21,805 nt of DNA from Saprospiraceae bacterium (GCA_016714785.1 JADKCC010000039.1:1-21805), one strand, 5' to 3'; numbered from the stretch's first letter, positions 1 through 9,023 are shown. Numbers and translations: made by a program. Notes: a model not told the origin generated them from the letters alone.

Positions 1-2
1 CT

Positions 3-205
3 AAAATTCGTGTGATTCTTAAATCGAAGTCGTCTATGAATATGTACTCACACAGGACTCTTTGATTTTATATGCTGATCCGAAACTATTTAATACTTTC
101 AAAAATATGGATCCTGTCATTACTTTGAATCAACAAAGAAACATTGCAATAGAAATTAAAAACAATAAATATTTATTTAAACCTAAAAATGCCAAAGATG
201 AATAA
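3..205 (+). pseudogene. C-terminal fragment of an unidentified protein
   Basis: A frame open from about 23 to the TAA at 203-205 encodes roughly 60 residues containing LTQDSLILYADPKLF and ending KPKNAKDE. An open frame at 3-30 (KIRVILKSKS) runs into it if one indel near 30 is assumed, so the fragment is probably the broken 3' end of a gene that begins outside the window. The stop overlaps the likely ATG of the next gene by 8 nt (ATGAATAA), which suggests translational coupling in one operon with the C1A protease. No family is recognised; there is no membrane segment in the visible part. Confidence 0.4.
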
Positions 206-1162
206 TAGATTGATGATGATAGTGTTTTTGATTTCAGGTTTATCGATTATTGCCCAAGGCCAAGGGATGGTTTTTGACCAGGAAGCCTTTGATAAAGGTG
301 AATCATATGAAATGGAAAGATCTGATTTTATACCTGATGCTTTTTCACTTAAAAAATATGCACCATATGTTTTGCATCAACAGTTATCTACTTGTGTGGC
401 TTATTCTACCGCGACAGCACTGACTATGCTCAATGCAATATTAAAAAACGAGGCGGATACAAAAATTATCTCCATACAAATGCTTTCTCCACATTGGATT
501 TATTTTAGAAATAGAGACAATACAGATAAGGCATGCAAGGGCTCAATATTGATAAAGCCATGGTGGATTTAATAAACTATGGAGCTCCATAATGAATATG
601 GTAGAATATCGGATTTTCATCCATACGGAGAAGTTCAACTGTGCAATTACTATCCACCCGATTTTGAGGAAGGACTTTAACAGCAGCGGTAGCTGACAAA
701 CCTGATGAAATATTTAGAGTTAAAAGTACTGACGAAATCAAAGCTGTGATCTCTAAAGGCTTACCTGTAGTTATAGGTATGAATGTACCTAATAGTTTTG
801 AAATGGCCATAGGTAAATCACTATGGACTCCTAAAATCACTGAAACCAAACTCGATGGCTACGGACATGCTCTGGTAGTGGTAGGATATGATGATAAAAA
901 GCATGGTGGCTCCTTTGAGATACTAAATAGTTGGGGTGAAGCGTGGGGCAATGGTGGATATATCTGGGTAAAAATAGCGATTTTTAAATTCTTCCTTGGA
1001 GGATATGCACTTTATAAAGAAAAGAAACTCAAAGCTGAATCTCCAGGTAGTTCAGAGCAAGAAAATACATCCCTTATGGATAGTGATATTAAACTGTCTA
1101 AAGGAAGTAAGAAACAGAAGTCTAAGGGAGTGAATAGGTGGAAGGACCTTGGTGGAAAGTAA
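198..1162 (+). pseudogene. Secreted papain-like (C1A) cysteine protease, frameshifted
   Basis: Three reading frames join into one papain-family peptidase of about 320 residues. The N-terminus (MNNRLMMIVFLISGLSIIAQ) is a signal peptide, so the enzyme should be exported. The catalytic Cys lies in QLSTCVAYST (codon 393-395), the catalytic His in GYGHALVVVGYDD (866-868) and the Asn in EILNSWGEAWGNGG (926-928), in the order and spacing of the C1A family. Frames change near 540, near 590 and near 685, each consistent with a 1-2 nt indel; the pieces between them still read as good protein (NYGAP, then NEYGRISDFHPYGEV). A lysine-rich tail follows the catalytic domain. ATG 198 is preferred over 189 because it overlaps the upstream stop. 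The TPR-CHAT gene starts 11 nt downstream. The family call is strong; whether the lesions are real or assembly errors cannot be settled here. Confidence 0.85.
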
Positions 1163-1173
1163 AAGTGTTATAG

Positions 1174-4100
1174 ATGAAAAATGGTATTCAGCTCTTTTGT
1201 TTATTAATCTGCATGGGTGTAAGCCTAAGGTTATCATCCCAAGTAATCCATAAACCAATTGAATATTTCCAAAAGGAAGATTACAGGGCATCCATTAATG
1301 AGTTTAATAAAACCATTGGAGAATCTGTAAAAGCTTGGGGAGAATCTGATACTAAGGTTGTTTTACAGGTTATGTACGCTTATAGGGCATGCTATGAAGA
1401 ACTCAATAAGATAGACTCAGCAGTAATTTATCAAGAGAAGGCAAATGAAATATACTTGAATCATGTAAAAGCTACTAATGACGATTATAATTTCAATATG
1501 GAAGAATATGTTGCAAATCTGCTTCTTTCTAAACAATTTGAAAAAGCACTAACAACCATAGAAAGATTTTGTAGAATTAAGGACTTAAAAGGTAAAACCA
1601 TGAAATCAATAGGTTTCTTATTCAGTTCTTGAATGAATTAAAGGAAAAACCCTATGAAATAAATACAAATCTTATTGAAACACTATTGTTAGAAATCAAT
1701 TATGAATTGAACAATAACACTAAACTTTATGAATATCATCTTCAAATAGCTGAGGTTAAAAAATCATATGGTCAAAGATCCACCTATTTATTACCTATCT
1801 ATGAAAAACTTTATTACGAATATAAGGCAATAGAACTCATAGATTCATCAATGAATTATGGTAATTTAGTATTAAATATTATTCATGGAAATCAATTATA
1901 TAATTCAGAGTATTTTGAAAGGTATTCATTATTTACACCACATGGATTTAATGAAAAATTCGTGAATATGGAAAAATCCATTTACATTGTTGTTGATTAC
2001 TTAAAATGAAGTTACAAAAGGCTTATTAAGCCTTCTAACCACCCACTTATCAATTTTGTCATTAAATCCGCCAGTTAAATATGAAGTGTTGTTAAAGGTA
2101 AAAGACTATCTGATTAAAAACAAAGCCAAAGAATCCAATATCCAGCTTTTATATGATGTAATTGTATTTTTAATTGAGAATGTTGTTGAAAGTAATCAAA
2201 AACCTGAATCTGATTTAAACAAAATTTATGCAATAAGTAAAATTTTAAATAAAAATTCACTTTATGCGACGTGTTATAATACACTATTAGTAACGATATC
2301 AAGATCTTTCGAAGAAAGAGGGAATCTAATTATGGCAACAGATATAAATTTGTTTTTACTTGAAAATATAAATTTTAATGCCCCTGAAGATGTAAATATT
2401 GAAAGGCTTAAAATTTATAAAGATCCATCGGAGTTATCCATTAAGATATCAATGAAATTGAGATCAAGCTAAGGGATATTATAAGACTATTAATGAATTT
2501 GCTACTCAATATAAACTAGAAAATACACATGTGTATTCTGATGTTTTAATAGACATGGGTAACATGTATTTGGGAATAAATGAATTAAATATTAGTGATT
2601 CTTTGTTACAGCTAACTCTAAAAATACAAAAAGATAATGGATTTAACGACTTAAAACTGAAAATCAACACTTTAATTTCATTGTCTTTATTACAAAATTC
2701 ATTTGGAAATAATTCAAAGTCCAATGAGTTATTGTTGAGTGCCAAAACTGACTTTAATAATTTAGATTTGAGTGAGCCTCTATCTGAATATTTTTATTGT
2801 AAAAATTACCCTATATTACTTTCCAATTTAGGGCATAGTTTTCAAAAAATAGGGGATAATAAAAATGCCAAAATTTATTTGATAGATGCATTAGACATCT
2901 TAAGTAATACTTGTAAAAATCAAGATAAAGATAAAATATTCTGCTTGAATAATTTAGCAATCTTAGATTATGGAAATGAATCTGGATTGAATTATTTATT
3001 AAAAGCAAAAGATATTGCAGAAAAAATGGATCAAAAACCTAAATTACTCTTTACAATCTATAGTAACTTAGGTGAATTTTATAGATTAAGAAATAGATTT
3101 TATCAATCTGAAGAGTACTTTTTGAAAGCTTTAAAAATAGTTGAAAGAAGATATTAATTATTTTGCAAATTTAAAAGATGTTTATATAAACTTAGGAACT
3201 CTATATGCTAATTACTTTGAATTTGGTAAAGCGGATGAAAATTTTAAAAAAGCAATAGAAAATTTTAAAAGTCTTTATAATAACAGATTTAAATTTATGA
3301 CTGAAGAAGAATTTACAAATCTATATGAAAAAGAATCTTATAACTTTGATATTATAAAGAATTACTATTTTTATAATAAAAAAAATGTAGATTTTTATGA
3401 AATTGATAATACGTATAATAATATTATTGCAAATTCATATAAGTCAAAATTTCACGATATTTATACTGACGAGATTCTCAAAGCTGATCTTCATTTGTTA
3501 CAAAGACTGAAATCACAACATTCAGTAAAGTATGTGGATAAAAATGAGAATTTTCAAAATGAGATTTATTCCAAAATTGATTCCATTGAAAATAAAATAT
3601 CAAGAAAAACGAGTCTTAAAAATGAATTTACAAATCAAAAGTTAGTTACAGAAGCACTATCTAAAAATTTATATTCCGAATGGTGCTGTTACATTTTCTT
3701 CATTTAGATACCAATAAAACAAGCTGGACGGATAGCATTATTTATGTAGCTTCAATTTTCAAAAGGAGGATATAATCCCAACAATAATGGTAACCTTGTG
3801 AGCAATTAGATAGATAAGTATAATTGCAGAAAATATACCAAAAAGCGGATCATGTGAACAATATGTACCCTAATAAGGGTTGTATAATATATTAGAAGCC
3901 TTTAAAACCATATTTGAATGATATTGACACAATTTATTTTTCTCCATCGGGTTTATTACATCAAATATCATTCGCAGCTATTAAAAAACTGGATGGTTCA
4001 TTTCTAGGTGATGAATATTATTTGCAACAAGTACATAGTACAGGCATATTAACACAACCTGAAATAGCAAAGGAAATTCGCAATATTGCTATCTTCGGCG

Positions 4101-4890
4101 GCATGGACTACGAAGCTGAAGAACAGGAAATCTCAAAATCCATCGCCAATATAAACAAAGATGTTGATTATGTATCAAGAGGACTGTATGTTCAGGATAG
4201 CACTAGAAATGGTAAATGGTCCTACCTACCCGGAACAAAAAAGGAAGCTGAAAATATTTACAATATCAGCAAAAATGCCAATCTCACTACAAAATTATTT
4301 ATGGGAGCTGAAGCTATAGAGGAACAATATAAAAACTTGGATGGTGACAAGTCGCCTTCCATATTGCATATAGCAACTCACGGATTTTTCTTTCCAGACC
4401 CAAAGATATCTAAAGAAAAATTGGAACGATTGGCTTTCCATACCGATAATCCATTTACCATAGCGGACAATCCGATGAATCGCTCGGGTTTGCTTTTTTC
4501 AGGGAGTAATAAAGCTTGGGTGGGCGATAGTATTTCTTTAGCTAGGGAAGATGGTATTTTGACTGCATACGAGAGGCAAGTCACACCTATCTCAAAAATA
4601 CAGAACTTGTAGTACTATCTGCATGTGAGACCGGTCTAGGAGACATCAAAGGTAGTGAAGGTGTTTATGGTCTTCAACGTGCTTTCAAAATGGCAGGCGC
4701 ACGATACCTGATGATGAGCTTATGGAAGGTACCTGATAATGCTACACAGGAATTTATGACCACTTTTTATACAGAACTTCTCACCAATAAAAAGTCTATC
4801 AGAGATGCTTATAATGCGACACAAAAGCAGATGCGGGATAAGTATAGGGATGAGCCGTATAAGTGGGCTGGGTTTGTGCTGATGGAGTGA
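1174..4890 (+). pseudogene. Secreted TPR-CHAT (caspase-like) protease, multiply broken
   Basis: Consecutive segments in changing frames join into one protein of about 1240 residues. It starts with a signal peptide (MKNGIQLFCLLICMGVSLRL, then SSQ). A long helical TPR region follows, with recognisable repeats at about 2531-3300 (for example SNLGEFYRLRNRFYQSEEYF). The CHAT domain occupies about 3900-4890: LNDIDTIYFSPSGLLHQISF, then the catalytic His in LHIATHGFFFP (4379-4381) and the catalytic Cys in LVVLSACETGLG (4624-4626), ending KWAGFVLME. CHAT is a clan CD peptidase fold found in bacterial caspase-like proteins. Lesions: frameshifts near 1610, 2060, 2460, 3145, 3690 and 4595, several more between 3700 and 3900, an in-frame TGA at 2007 and a TAG at 3893 where Trp is expected (WKPLKPYL). 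Both catalytic residues survive. It probably shares an operon with the C1A protease. Confidence 0.85.
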
Positions 4891-4921
4891 TAAAAAGTTT
4901 TAGTTTTTAAAAATATAAGAT

Positions 4922-5723
4922 ATGGAAGAATACATATGTGATATGAGTTTTATTAGGCATTGCCATGATGAATTTTTACTTGATAATCCAAATGCTGATT
5001 TAATCGTTACCTATTATAATGTTATGGACTTGATGGCATCCCCAGCTAATAATTTTGATAACATTAATAAAAGACTTTACAAAACTTTCTATCAGGTTCT
5101 TTCTAGAATGCTTAATCATCCAATGATTTATCATGAACCTTTTTTTGATTTATTACAAGAGTCGTTTCCAAGTAGGGAAATTGAGTATAGTAATACATTA
5201 GATATACGTTCTTACGGCGCTTCAGGACTATTTTCTTTTTTACTACATGTCAATGCAAATGGATCAAACATAAGCGAGAATGATAAAGAAGAGTTATTGA
5301 GTTTGCGAATCAAAGCCAAACTCAAAAGCAGAACAAATAGCATCTATAGAATCGAAAAGAAATGAAATTATTTTAGAACTATTAAAGAAAGATTTAAATC
5401 CTAAAGATTACCATAATTGGATACCCTATGTTGAAAGGTTTCTTATACGGATGATTCAAGATTATGCTAACGACCCTAGATTTCTTAATAAACCCTTTTT
5501 GCCAGATGCTTCCGAAATAAACATTTCATCTTGTGAACTATTTATAAAGTCACTTTCATATTACCTTATGGATAATTCTAAGGAACTCGATGAAAACGAT
5601 AACATTGATGCGCTTACTTTATTGTATGTGAGAAATGAGGGAGAAAAAGTCAGGAAACTTTTAATGCGCGATAATAAGTGGGAAAATTGTATTAATAAGT
5701 TGGCCTTAAAGACAAATATTTAG
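4922..5723 (+). pseudogene. Possible PIN-like domain protein, one frameshift
   Basis: Two frames joined by one indel near 5295-5310 give about 267 residues; after the switch the reading continues through ESKPNSKAEQIASIESK into the second half. Acidic residues sit where a PIN-type nuclease would have them: an early Asp in EEYICDMSFIRHC, an Asp in ADLIVTYYNVMDLMASP, and late Asp residues in DNIDALTLLYV followed by KLLMRDNKW. This is pattern recognition only, and I do not recognise a specific family. There is no signal peptide, so the product should be cytoplasmic, unlike its upstream neighbours. It begins 31 nt after the CHAT gene and converges on the HEPN pair, separated by 28 nt. If PIN-like, it would be an RNase or toxin. 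A hypothetical protein is the safer label. Confidence 0.5.
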
Positions 5724-5751
5724 CACCACTTGACATATATAAAAACAAAGC

Positions 5752-6072
5752 TTAACAAGCCACACTATACTCTTGGTATGTCATTGGATAGTGACAGTTC
5801 ATACTATCAGTAGAATTGTAGATATTTAATGCAAATATATGCTGAATAGTCATCTTTTCTAATGAACTATATAAGATAGGCAGAATAATATCAAGCATAT
5901 CTGAACAAGACTTGTTATCTGCCCAATCTAGTCCTTTGATGTGTACAAAGTAAGAATTATTGCTTGCACCAGGATAAGCTTCAGATGTACCTTCTATTTT
6001 GACAGGCACATCTGCACTTTCACAAGCTTTGCAAAATGCTACCAATTTTGATTCTAACTCTCTTCTATCCAT
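5752..6072 (-). CDS. Small protein overlapping the HEPN gene (106 aa)
   Basis: Intact ORF whose ATG (6070-6072) lies inside the 3' end of the HEPN gene, a 19-nt overlap that implies coupled translation. The product has no signal peptide or membrane segment. Readable landmarks are MDRRELESKLVAFCKAC, VPVKIEGTSEAYPG, YFVHIKGLDW and IFALNIYNSTDS. It lacks the GSxxxGxxxxSDxD motif of an MNT-type nucleotidyltransferase, so it is not a standard HEPN/MNT partner. I do not recognise the family. The tight overlap suggests a functional partner of the HEPN protein, such as an antitoxin or accessory subunit, but this is inference from position. It is one of only four undamaged genes in the window. Confidence 0.65.
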   Translation of the reverse strand: MDRRELESKLVAFCKACESADVPVKIEGTSEAYPGASNNSYFVHIKGLDWADNKSCSDMLDIILPILYSSLEKMTIQHIFALNIYNSTDSMNCHYPMTYQEYSVAC

Positions 6073-6581
6073 TTTAAAAAACCATTTTGATGATCTGATA
6101 ATAGTATTAACACACTTTCTACATCAGAAGTTTCCGTATGACCGCATGGCATGTATCTTATGGACTCTTTCCATTCTGTCATCACTAAGGAATGTACTTT
6201 AAATAAAGTTAAATTAGCTGATTTTTCTGCATCAAACTTAGTTTTCAGTCCACTGTACAAAAGAAGAGCCAAAAGATCGTGTGTTTTGAACGTTTTTCTT
6301 AGTTCACTAACTCCGTTGCCTATGGCACTTGATGATTCTTGAGAGGCAGAAAAAAGATTATCAATCCCGAATAATTTACAAATTCTCCATTTCAACATTA
6401 ATTCCACGGCGTAACCAGCAAGATAAAAAGCCCCATCAGAATAACCTGAAGCGAGCAAAACTTTTGCTTCATCAATTCTTTGATAGGCCAATGTTTTTAT
6501 ATCTTCCGGACACTCCAAGGTAAAATATTTTTGCAAAAATAATAATTTTTCAAAAACAATGGCGACATTTTTAATTTCCAT
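6054..6581 (-). CDS. HEPN-domain protein (175 aa)
   Basis: Intact ORF. Residues 35-65 show the HEPN helix pair signature: RIDEAKVLLASGYSDGAFYL followed by AGYAVELMLKW, closely matching the typical 'A..LL..G..DGA.YLAGYAVE..LK' pattern. Residues 95-101 are RKTFKTH, an R-x5-H arrangement compatible with the HEPN RNase motif Rx4-6H, and continue into DLLALLLYSGL. HEPN proteins act as RNases or as RNA/nucleotide-binding partners in toxin-antitoxin, abortive infection and other defence modules; which applies here cannot be seen. It is first in a two-gene operon with the overlapping 106-aa gene. It is divergent from the secreted gene at 6634, with only 52 bp between the start codons. Cytoplasmic; there is no signal peptide. 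Confidence 0.75.
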   Translation of the reverse strand: MEIKNVAIVFEKLLFLQKYFTLECPEDIKTLAYQRIDEAKVLLASGYSDGAFYLAGYAVELMLKWRICKLFGIDNLFSASQESSSAIGNGVSELRKTFKTHDLLALLLYSGLKTKFDAEKSANLTLFKVHSLVMTEWKESIRYMPCGHTETSDVESVLILLSDHQNGFLKWIEES

Positions 6582-6633
6582 GGTATTAAGAATTGTAAAT
6601 CATATTTTTTAAACAACTCAAATTTATTTTACC

Positions 6634-6963
6634 ATGAAAAATTTATTTTTTATTTTAACTTTTGTTTTCTCTTGTTCTTTAAGCTACGCCCAAAATCAAA
6701 CCTGGGTAAATGGATACTACAAGTCCGACGGTACCTATGTCCAAGGTCACTACAGACAAACACCCAATAGTACCAATCATGACAACTGGAGTACTACCCA
6801 ACAAAAAAATCCTTATACCACGGAAAATGGCTCTAGAGCTAAAGACTATTCAATGCAAGCCTACAATTACGGTGCTGGCCAAACCATCTATACTGGACCA
6901 CGTGGTGGACAATATTACATCAACAGTAATGGGAATAAAACATATGTTCCTAAAAGAAATTAA
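6634..6963 (+). CDS. Secreted small protein with PBCV basic adaptor-like C-terminus
   Basis: Intact 109-aa ORF. A clear signal peptide (MKNLFFILTFVFSCSLSYAQ) is followed by QTWVNGYYKSDGTYVQGHYR and TPNSTNHDNWSTT, a Tyr/Gly/Thr-rich segment seen in small exported Bacteroidota proteins. The C-terminus IYTGPRGGQYYINSNGNKTY matches the short TGPRGGxYY...GxKxYV pattern of the PBCV-specific basic adaptor domain (Pfam PF08789). The function of that domain is unknown; it is usually treated as a short adaptor or adhesion-like tail. It is divergent from the HEPN gene and heads a run of four small exported proteins. A second overlapping frame (6710-6991) is a shadow. Confidence 0.8.
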   Translation: MKNLFFILTFVFSCSLSYAQNQTWVNGYYKSDGTYVQGHYRQTPNSTNHDNWSTTQQKNPYTTENGSRAKDYSMQAYNYGAGQTIYTGPRGGQYYINSNGNKTYVPKRN

Positions 6964-7100
6964 GAGATCGGAACTTATCCCAGCTAACTAATTCAAAATT
7001 AATCCAAACTGGAAATCCTTATAATTGTAATACCATCAAATTAAGGTTTATACATTATAGGGATTTCATTATAATACTAAAAAATAAATAATTAAATCTA

Positions 7101-7574
7101 ATGAAAGTCTTATTATTTTTTGCCAGTTCAATTTTTCTACTATTCAATACAGAAACAATCTACACTTCGCTGAATCAGGATGATAGCCCAGCTGTAAGTA
7201 CAACATCTACATATGCCGATGAAAGCGAGATCCAAGACGAAGAAATAATACTTGAAGTAAAAACTGATGAAAATACAGAATACAATGATGTGGAGATGGA
7301 CGAAGATGACCAAAATATGGAAGATGAAGAAGGAGAATATGTATCGGATGATAATCCCGTTACCTGGGATGAAGATCCAGATAATTACCCTTTAGAGACA
7401 CCAGATACTTACGAAAATGTTGATGATGAAGAAGTTCAATCTCCTACATATTATAAATATATACCAGAAGGTGCTTGCGCTATATGTGGTGACGGGACTT
7501 TCTCTTTTAGCAGGAACCGTAGGGGAACCTGTTCACATCATGGAGGAGTGGCAGAATGGTTGCGTCAATTATAG
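7101..7574 (+). CDS. Exported acidic protein with C-terminal DUF3761 domain
   Basis: Intact 157-aa ORF. An N-terminal hydrophobic segment (MKVLLFFASSIFLLF) should direct export. Residues 25-115 are a low-complexity acidic region rich in Asp and Glu (for example MDEDDQNMEDEEGEYVSDD) and probably disordered. The C-terminal 35 residues form the DUF3761 motif: GACAICGDGTFSFSRNRRGT followed by CSHHGGVAEWL, with its conserved Cys and His residues. DUF3761 is a short domain of unknown function in exported proteins. The Cys/His set could bind metal or form disulfides, which is inference. An acidic region this long ahead of the domain is uncommon in the examples I know. Confidence 0.8.
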   Translation: MKVLLFFASSIFLLFNTETIYTSLNQDDSPAVSTTSTYADESEIQDEEIILEVKTDENTEYNDVEMDEDDQNMEDEEGEYVSDDNPVTWDEDPDNYPLETPDTYENVDDEEVQSPTYYKYIPEGACAICGDGTFSFSRNRRGTCSHHGGVAEWLRQL

Positions 7575-7595
7575 TCTTTATAAATAACACAATAA

Positions 7596-8000
7596 ATGAA
7601 TCATTTAATCAAAATAGCCCTTTTTCTGGTAATGATTATTAGTACTTCTTACCATGGCAATGATCAAGCACGACTGTAGATTAATAATAACTCTCAAAGG
7701 ATAATGACGGTCAAGGTGATGAAAGTCGATAGTGGCAATGGCACCTTACATAGAATTGTAGAAATTCCAGCTCACTCATCAGAAACGATTTATTTTTCGG
7801 AAACTGGATACTATTTCACCAAAACAAAAGCAATAATAGACGGGAAAAAACCAGTATTCCGGAAGGGCGAACGATTTAGCGTATACAATGGTTCGGATGG
7901 GTATAGTGTGCTTACCTTAACCTTTACTATAACGGAATCCAATGTGGTACAAGCTACAGGTGGCAAGGAAATAACAAAATCAGAGTTTGATCAAGATTAA
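7596..8000 (+). pseudogene. Small exported protein interrupted by a single TAG
   Basis: From ATG 7596 a signal peptide is encoded (MNHLIKIALFLVMIISTSYH), then GNDQARL, then an in-frame TAG at 7677-7679. The same frame continues without interruption to 8000 with INNNSQRIMTVKVMKVDSG, IPAHSSETIYFSETGYYFTK and DGYSVLTLTFTITES. The whole reading frame would give about 134 residues, probably a small beta-rich exported domain. The family is not recognised. The only lesion is the nonsense codon, so this is either a very young pseudogene or a base-call error. The ATG at 7704 is internal to the ancestral gene and would yield a product without a signal peptide. Confidence 0.6.
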
Positions 8001-8028
8001 TCGTTTGTATAGAACTAAATAATTTTAA

Positions 8029-8158
8029 TTGTATCGCAATCAACACTTTTTCTACCTAATCGTGTTGTTTTTTATTCATGTCCCTGGAGGCCGTGCTCAG
8101 CATGATCACATTCAAAAATTCAATATTTCCTTGGACAAGGTGGATATTCTGTTTAAAC
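8029..8158 (+). pseudogene. Exported protein N-terminus cut by IS21 insertion
   Basis: A frame opening with TTG at 8029 encodes a signal peptide-like start (YRNQHFFYLIVLFFIHVPGG, then RAQ) and about 20 further residues including FNISLDKVDILFKL. At 8159 the sequence switches abruptly to the end of an IS21-type element, and the open frame continues into IS sequence as meaningless residues. The 3' half of the host gene is not found beyond the IS remnant; at 9136 a different gene ends on the opposite strand. The insertion was therefore probably followed by a deletion. Family unknown. Confidence 0.55.
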
Positions 8159-8188
8159 TGACCCCCTATTCTGGACATATTGACCCCC
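8159..8188. repeat. IS21 terminal repeats (two TGACCCCC copies)
   Basis: TGACCCCC occurs at 8159-8166 and again at 8181-8188, a 22-nt period. IS21 elements carry such multiple terminal repeats as transposase-binding sites. Position 8159 marks the insertion point in the exported-protein gene. No target duplication can be checked because the other end is lost. Confidence 0.65.
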
Positions 8189-8228
8189 CAGATGATTTGG
8201 TGGTTTATGCCGCTTAGGAGTGACAAAA

Positions 8229-8961
8229 TTACCGATTTTTCTTAAACTATCTCCTTTAAGTTCGATTTTATATGAAGTATGTGCCAAGCGATCTAAAACT
8301 GCATCTGCAATGGTCTCTTCTCCTATAATATCAAACCGACGCCATAGGAAGTTGTGATGCAATAATGGTTGCTTTTTGCCGTGTCTCTCTTCTATGGGTT
8401 CCATAAAATCTAGCTGGTTTTGTTTTCTAGATGTGTTAAACCGAAGTCATCCAAGATTAGTACATCGGCCTTCGCTGTCTTTTCAAAAAAACTTATAGAT
8501 CGACCCATCTATTCTGGCCATTCGCATTTTTATCATCAGTTTTGTACGTTGTAATATGCTACTTTGAACCCTTGATTACAAGCTTGATGACCTAAAGCGG
8601 ATGCCAGATATGACTTGCCACAACCTGTAGCACCTGTAATGATTACCGATGAACCTTCCCCGATGTAATTGCCTGTGGATAGAGTGCCTATCAAAGATTT
8701 GTCTAGCCCACGAGATGCAACGTAGCGTATTTGTTCTATAGTTGCTTGATATCTGAAAGCGGCGTTCTTCAGTAGTCTTCCAGTCCTTCTATTACCTCGC
8801 TCCAAGAGCTCGGCATCTAGTAAAAGTTCGAGTCCTTCTAATAGTCTCAGCTCATGTTGTCTGCGGGTATCTAGTACTGCCTGCCATGATTTTTTCATAC
8901 CCGTGAGCCTCAGCTCTTCACGGTTCACTTCGTCAAAGACTTTGTCTTTGGTGCTTTGCAC
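8229..8961 (-). pseudogene. istB: IS21 helper ATPase IstB, frameshifted
   Basis: Joined frames give about 244 residues, close to the family's usual length. Order: an N-terminal region (MKKSWQAVLDTR, GNRRTGRLLKNAAFRYQATI), the RGLDKSLIG segment, Walker A GATGCGKS in VIITGATGCGKSYLASALG, then HQACNQGFKVAYYN, the MARIDGS region, Walker B-like ADVLILDDFGL, EERHGKKQ, and the C-terminal GEETIADAVLDRLAHTSYKI followed by ELKGDSLRK. IstB is the AAA+ helper that cooperates with the IstA transposase. Frames change near 8536, 8465 and 8405, a stop falls between ENKTS and ILWNP, and the original stop was probably the TAA at 8229-8231. The start region contains a duplicated 41-bp block. With no IstA nearby it has no partner in this window. 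Confidence 0.8.
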
Positions 8962-9019
8962 TTCACCTGCCCATCCGTTTCACGGTTCACTTCGTCAAAG
9001 ACTTTGTCTTTGGTGCTTT
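8917..9019. repeat. 41-bp direct duplication, 62-bp period
   Basis: The block beginning TTCACGGTTCACTTCGTCAA and ending TTTGGTGCTTT occurs at 8917-8957 and again, identical over 41 bp, at 8979-9019. The sequence after each copy also agrees (CTTCAC) apart from a GC present only after the first. The block covers the istB start region, so an inactive partial copy of the istB 5' end sits just upstream of the gene. Identity of the copies implies a recent duplication or an assembly artefact. Confidence 0.8.
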
Positions 9020-9023
9020 ACTT

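Larger units (their letters stand above)
8159..9023 (-). mobile_element. IS21-family insertion sequence remnant
   Basis: One end is clear: two copies of TGACCCCC at 8159-8166 and 8181-8188 separated by CTATTCTGGACATAT, the terminal repeat arrangement of Bacteroidota IS21 elements. A degraded istB on the minus strand follows. istA, the transposase gene expected upstream of istB (at higher coordinates here), is missing, as is the opposite end; no second TGACCCCC or GGGGGTCA lies between 9020 and 9136. The right limit given is therefore only the limit of recognisable IS sequence. The element cannot move on its own. Confidence 0.75.

Noticed and set aside
577..849. Minus-strand ORF of 90 codons
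   Set aside because: It is antisense to the papain-like protease, whose catalytic His region lies just beyond in the plus frame.
2018..2034. Perfect hairpin AAGGCTT-ATT-AAGCCTT as a terminator
   Set aside because: It lies inside the CHAT reading frame (continuing SYKRLIKPSNHP after the TGA) and has no U tract.
3762..3775. Strong Shine-Dalgarno AAAAGGAGGATATAAT
   Set aside because: It sits in the CHAT gene where the linker reads KGGYNP; no ORF starts after it, and Bacteroidota rely little on such sites.
7543..7565. tRNA-like string GGAGTGGCAGAATGG resembling the 5' part of a Ser or Leu tRNA
   Set aside because: It encodes the conserved GGVAEWL of DUF3761 in frame, and no anticodon arm, T arm or acceptor stem follows.
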